Below are positions 61,162-64,000 of a stretch of 64,000 nucleotides of DNA, one piece after another. Source of the DNA: CAYZED01 sp964477445 (lineage in GTDB: Bacteria > Bacillota > Clostridia > Lutisporales > Lutisporaceae); assembly GCA_964477445.1 (NCBI GenBank), contig CAYZED010000003.1:62001-126000 (forward strand). The letters run 5' to 3'. The stretch's first letter is position 1. The number at the start of each line of letters is the position of its first letter. The notes under the pieces are model-generated. The model was not told where the DNA came from. It saw nothing but the letters and a program-made list of their open reading frames with translations, and did not search any database. Position numbers and translations under genes: made by a program.

Positions 61162-62359
61162 CCCTTTCTTTTAGGAATTCAAACCATTCTTCATCTTTTA
61201 CTGCACTTCCAATATTAAAAATATCTTTATCTCCTCTGCCAGACATATTGATTACTATGTTTTCACCTTTTTTAAATTGTCCTTTTCGAATGGACTCGAA
61301 CGCGCCCGCAAATGCATGAGTTGACTCAAGCGCTGGAATTAGTCCTTCTTTTTTTAAAACTAATTGAAATGCCTCGAGAACCATATCATCCGTCGCGGCG
61401 GTTACCTCAATTCTTCCTCTCTCGTGAAGATCCGCTATTATTGGCGATACTCCTACATAGTCAAGCCCTGCCGCTATACTCCATGTATCTCTCATTTGTC
61501 CATCTTCGTCTTGAAGAAAAATTGTTTTGTACCCTTGTGTAATTCCCACGCTTCCATCTCCATATGCTATCCTGGATGCATGCATTCTGCTATCAGGCCC
61601 TTTGCCCCCAGCTTCTACCCCTATTAATTTTACGCTATCATCATTAACAAAATCAGAAAATGCTCCCATTGCATTCGAACCGCCACCGACACAAGCAAAT
61701 ATTGCATCTGGTAACTTCCCAAATCTATCTTGCGATTGTTTTTTTATTTCTTTGCCAATCACTGATTGAAAATATGTCACCATTTCCGGAAAAGGCGCTG
61801 GCCCACAAGCAGTACCAAGACAGTAATGAGTATTTTCAAAATTTGTCGCCCAGTCGCGAAGCGCCTCATTTATTGCATCCTTTAATGTCGCCGTTCCACT
61901 TTCCACAGCTATTACCTCTGCACCAAGCTGTTTCATCCAAAACACATTTGGATATTGTCTCTTAACATCTTCTGCTCCCATATATATAACTGCCTTAAGA
62001 CCTAACTTAGCTGCCATAGTAGCGGTCGCAATTCCGTGTTGTCCTGCTCCAGTTTCAGCAATAACTCGGCTCTTTCCCAGCCTTTTCATAAGAAGACCTT
62101 GACCTATGACATTATTGATTTTGTGTGCGCCAGTCTGATTTAAGTCTTCTCTCTTAATGTATATGTTTGGCCCATTAAAATGTTTCGTGAGCCCCTCCGC
62201 AAAAGTTAATGGAACTGGTCTTCCCGAAAATTCTTTTAAAAGAGAATAATATTCTTCAAAAAACACATCATCACTTTTTATTTCCTCAAAGAGTGATTCT
62301 AATTCTAAAATCGCTGGTAACAGTATTTCCGGTACGAATCTACCTCCGAATTTTTTCAT
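61133..62359 (-). CDS. trpB: Tryptophan synthase beta subunit
   Basis: 408 residues from the ATG at 62359, placed behind AGAGGTG. The PLP Lys is in TGAHKINNVIGQ near residue 88, the catalytic Glu in AETGAGQHG near 110, and the phosphate loop is CVGGGSNAMG near 235. It condenses indole with serine. It overlaps trpEG by 20 bp and trpA by 29 bp, so the three are translationally coupled. Its place directly after trpEG is unusual. Confidence 0.95.
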   Translation of the reverse strand: MKKFGGRFVPEILLPAILELESLFEEIKSDDVFFEEYYSLLKEFSGRPVPLTFAEGLTKHFNGPNIYIKREDLNQTGAHKINNVIGQGLLMKRLGKSRVIAETGAGQHGIATATMAAKLGLKAVIYMGAEDVKRQYPNVFWMKQLGAEVIAVESGTATLKDAINEALRDWATNFENTHYCLGTACGPAPFPEMVTYFQSVIGKEIKKQSQDRFGKLPDAIFACVGGGSNAMGAFSDFVNDDSVKLIGVEAGGKGPDSRMHASRIAYGDGSVGITQGYKTIFLQDEDGQMRDTWSIAAGLDYVGVSPIIADLHERGRIEVTAATDDMVLEAFQLVLKKEGLIPALESTHAFAGAFESIRKGQFKKGENIVINMSGRGDKDIFNIGSAVKDEEWFEFLKERGGEVDKTFK

Positions 62360-63998
62360 ATCTAACACCTCTTAATACATTTTCGATTATTCTCTCTCCC
62401 AATGCTCCACCTTTTGTCATTATTGACTCAGGATGAAACTGAACGGCTGATATTGGTAGTGTTTTATGCTCGATTGCCATTGCTATTCGCTCTTCCGTAG
62501 ATGCTGTAACGCTTAGTTCTTCACTAATTTTTTTGCCAAAAATCGAATGATAACGTCCAACTTTCACATTAATTTCAGAAATTCCATCAAATAAACGCGA
62601 TTCTTTTTCTATTCTTATTTCTGACCGCTTACCATGACATGGCTCTGCTAAAATTCCAAGTTCTCCATCGAAATATTCAACTAATGCTTGCAGACCTAAG
62701 CAAACTCCGAAAATCGGAAGCTTCATGTCTATTGCTTCTTTTATTATCAAATTTGTTCTAAAATCAATTGGTCTTCCTGGCCCTGGAGAGAGAATTAGCA
62801 AGTCATACGCTTCTTTCTTTAATTGCTCGATGGCAAATCCATGCCGCACAATATCAACTTTTGTGCCAAATTGACGAAAGTAACTTCCAAGTGTGTGTAC
62901 AAAAGAATCCTCATGATCACATATCATTATTTTGATTTCTGAGAAATCTCTTTCCTTTGCTTTCTCTTGCTCGATTTTTTTAGCAGCCTCTATTTTTTCT
63001 CTGTCAATTTTGTCTTGGGAATTATTCGAATCCATATTTTCTTGACGCTTTGAAAGCTCTAATTTCTTTGCTAGTTCAACACTATCGATAACTTTTATTA
63101 ATGCGGCTGCCTTTGTGTAAGTTTCTTTTTCCTCAAGAGCTGCATCTGAACCATAAAGTACCGTCGCACCGACTCGAATTGATGCAAATCCGTTTCTTAT
63201 ACTCATTGTTCTCAAAGTCAATCCTGTATTAACGTTTCCATTGAAGCTAAGGACTCCCACAGCCCCTCCATACCATCTTCTGGACGATCCCTCATTGTTT
63301 TCAATCCATTGAATCGCGGCCTTCTTAGGCGCACCAGTTACGGTTACAGCCCACATATGACTTATAAAAGCATCAAGGGCGTCGAATTCTTCTGCGATAG
63401 TTCCTTCGACATGATCAACTGTATGAATTAGATGAGAGTATAACTCAAGCTGTCTTCTCCCAATTACTTTTACACTTCCAGGTACACAAATTCTGCTTTT
63501 GTCATTTCTATCTACATCTGTACACATCGTGAGCTCGGATTCGTCTTTGTCAGAATTTAACAACTTCTTGATATTTTCATGTTCTTCAAGTGAGTCTTTT
63601 CCTCTTTCAATCGTGCCAGATATTGGACAAGTTTCAACTCTATTTCCTTCAATTCTGACGTACATTTCAGGCGATGCTCCTACTAAATGCTCGTTTCCAA
63701 AATTAATAAAGAATCCATATGGACTTGGGTTAATAGACAAAAGTTTCTTAAATATATCAGATGGTTTAGCTGTCACTTCTTTCTTAATCACATGCGATGG
63801 GACAACTTCAAAGAAATCTCCATTAACAAAGTGCGGTATAGCTCGATTCACCAGCTCCTGATAATCGACTGCCGTTTCCGTTCTGGACTTTCCAACCATT
63901 TTGCTTGTTGCTTCATCAATTACTACTATTTTATTTGTCTCTTCTTTTATTTCGTCAGTTTTATCTAAAGCACTTGTATTCATGGCTAAGGCATTCAC
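62340..63998 (-). CDS. trpEG: Fused anthranilate synthase TrpE-TrpG (partial at window end)
   Basis: At least 552 residues; the frame reaches the window edge and ~170 or more N-terminal residues of TrpE are probably outside. The TrpE part has PISGTIERGKDSLEEHE, SELTMCTDVDRNDKSR, HTVDHVEGT and VTGAPKKAAIQWIE. After a charged linker (about 325-365) comes a glutaminase domain: LSPGPGRP, nucleophile Cys in FGVCLGLQALVEYF near residue 432, and His/Glu in VQFHPES near 523. Fused TrpEG of this sequence type is best known in rhizobia and some other bacteria. It makes anthranilate from chorismate and glutamine and heads the trp operon seen here. Confidence 0.93.
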   Translation of the reverse strand: MNALAMNTSALDKTDEIKEETNKIVVIDEATSKMVGKSRTETAVDYQELVNRAIPHFVNGDFFEVVPSHVIKKEVTAKPSDIFKKLLSINPSPYGFFINFGNEHLVGASPEMYVRIEGNRVETCPISGTIERGKDSLEEHENIKKLLNSDKDESELTMCTDVDRNDKSRICVPGSVKVIGRRQLELYSHLIHTVDHVEGTIAEEFDALDAFISHMWAVTVTGAPKKAAIQWIENNEGSSRRWYGGAVGVLSFNGNVNTGLTLRTMSIRNGFASIRVGATVLYGSDAALEEKETYTKAAALIKVIDSVELAKKLELSKRQENMDSNNSQDKIDREKIEAAKKIEQEKAKERDFSEIKIMICDHEDSFVHTLGSYFRQFGTKVDIVRHGFAIEQLKKEAYDLLILSPGPGRPIDFRTNLIIKEAIDMKLPIFGVCLGLQALVEYFDGELGILAEPCHGKRSEIRIEKESRLFDGISEINVKVGRYHSIFGKKISEELSVTASTEERIAMAIEHKTLPISAVQFHPESIMTKGGALGERIIENVLRGVRYEKIRR

Positions 63999-64000
63999 CT

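Overview
The window is AT-rich, densely coded DNA with AGGAGG-type ribosome binding sites, Sec and lipoprotein signals of Gram-positive type, and the conserved yaaO/darA/yaaR/holB/ricT neighbourhood. This points to a low-GC anaerobic Firmicute (class Clostridia, probably an amino-acid fermenter); the genus cannot be read from the sequence. Nearly everything is on the minus strand. Two short N runs (15825-15834, 18262-18271) mark assembly gaps. No rRNA, tRNA or CRISPR array was seen.

Region 1 (1-1.84 kb, plus strand): the end of a nitronate monooxygenase gene and a class III aminotransferase, closed by a strong terminator.

Region 2 (1.9-31.5 kb): a very large D-amino-acid and peptide catabolic island. 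It holds three N-acyl-D-amino-acid deacylases, two M19 dipeptidases, a beta-lactamase-fold serine hydrolase, a P1/DmpA aminopeptidase, an S9 peptidase, a CocE/S15-type hydrolase, a C26 gamma-glutamyl hydrolase, a C45 Ntn acyltransferase/hydrolase, M29 and M24 aminopeptidases, alanine racemase, a DSD1-like D-amino-acid lyase, a threonine-synthase-like PLP enzyme, a RidA deaminase and an oligopeptide-binding lipoprotein. A MalT-type LuxR regulator sits in the middle. Together they could take up acylated or D-residue-containing peptides, trim them to free amino acids, and racemise or deaminate those to keto acids. Remnants of a LysR gene, an aminopeptidase P and a ureohydrolase show ongoing gene turnover.

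Region 3 (31.5-51 kb): an accessory conflict island. A MqsR-like toxin with an MqsA-Panacea antitoxin is followed by a polymorphic-toxin locus. Its main gene encodes a 2770-residue secreted subtilase-RHS protein ending in a GH19 lysozyme-like domain, with an RsiV-like lipoprotein downstream as probable immunity protein. Behind it lies an orphan cassette: about 2 kb of near-identical RHS DNA, a different papain-like C-terminus, and its own lipoprotein. Two further decayed RHS fragments follow, with an ATPase remnant. Upstream is a second secreted subtilase with a metallothionein-like Cys repeat and Cys/His tandem repeats; its likely promoter carries a G8 tract in the spacer, so expression may be phase variable.

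Region 4 (51.3-64 kb): housekeeping genes. These are ricT, holB, yaaR, darA and a yaaO-type decarboxylase (tmk is missing), a two-subunit class I fumarase, and a trp operon in the unusual order trpEG-B-A-D-C-F. The trpEG fusion runs off the window end.
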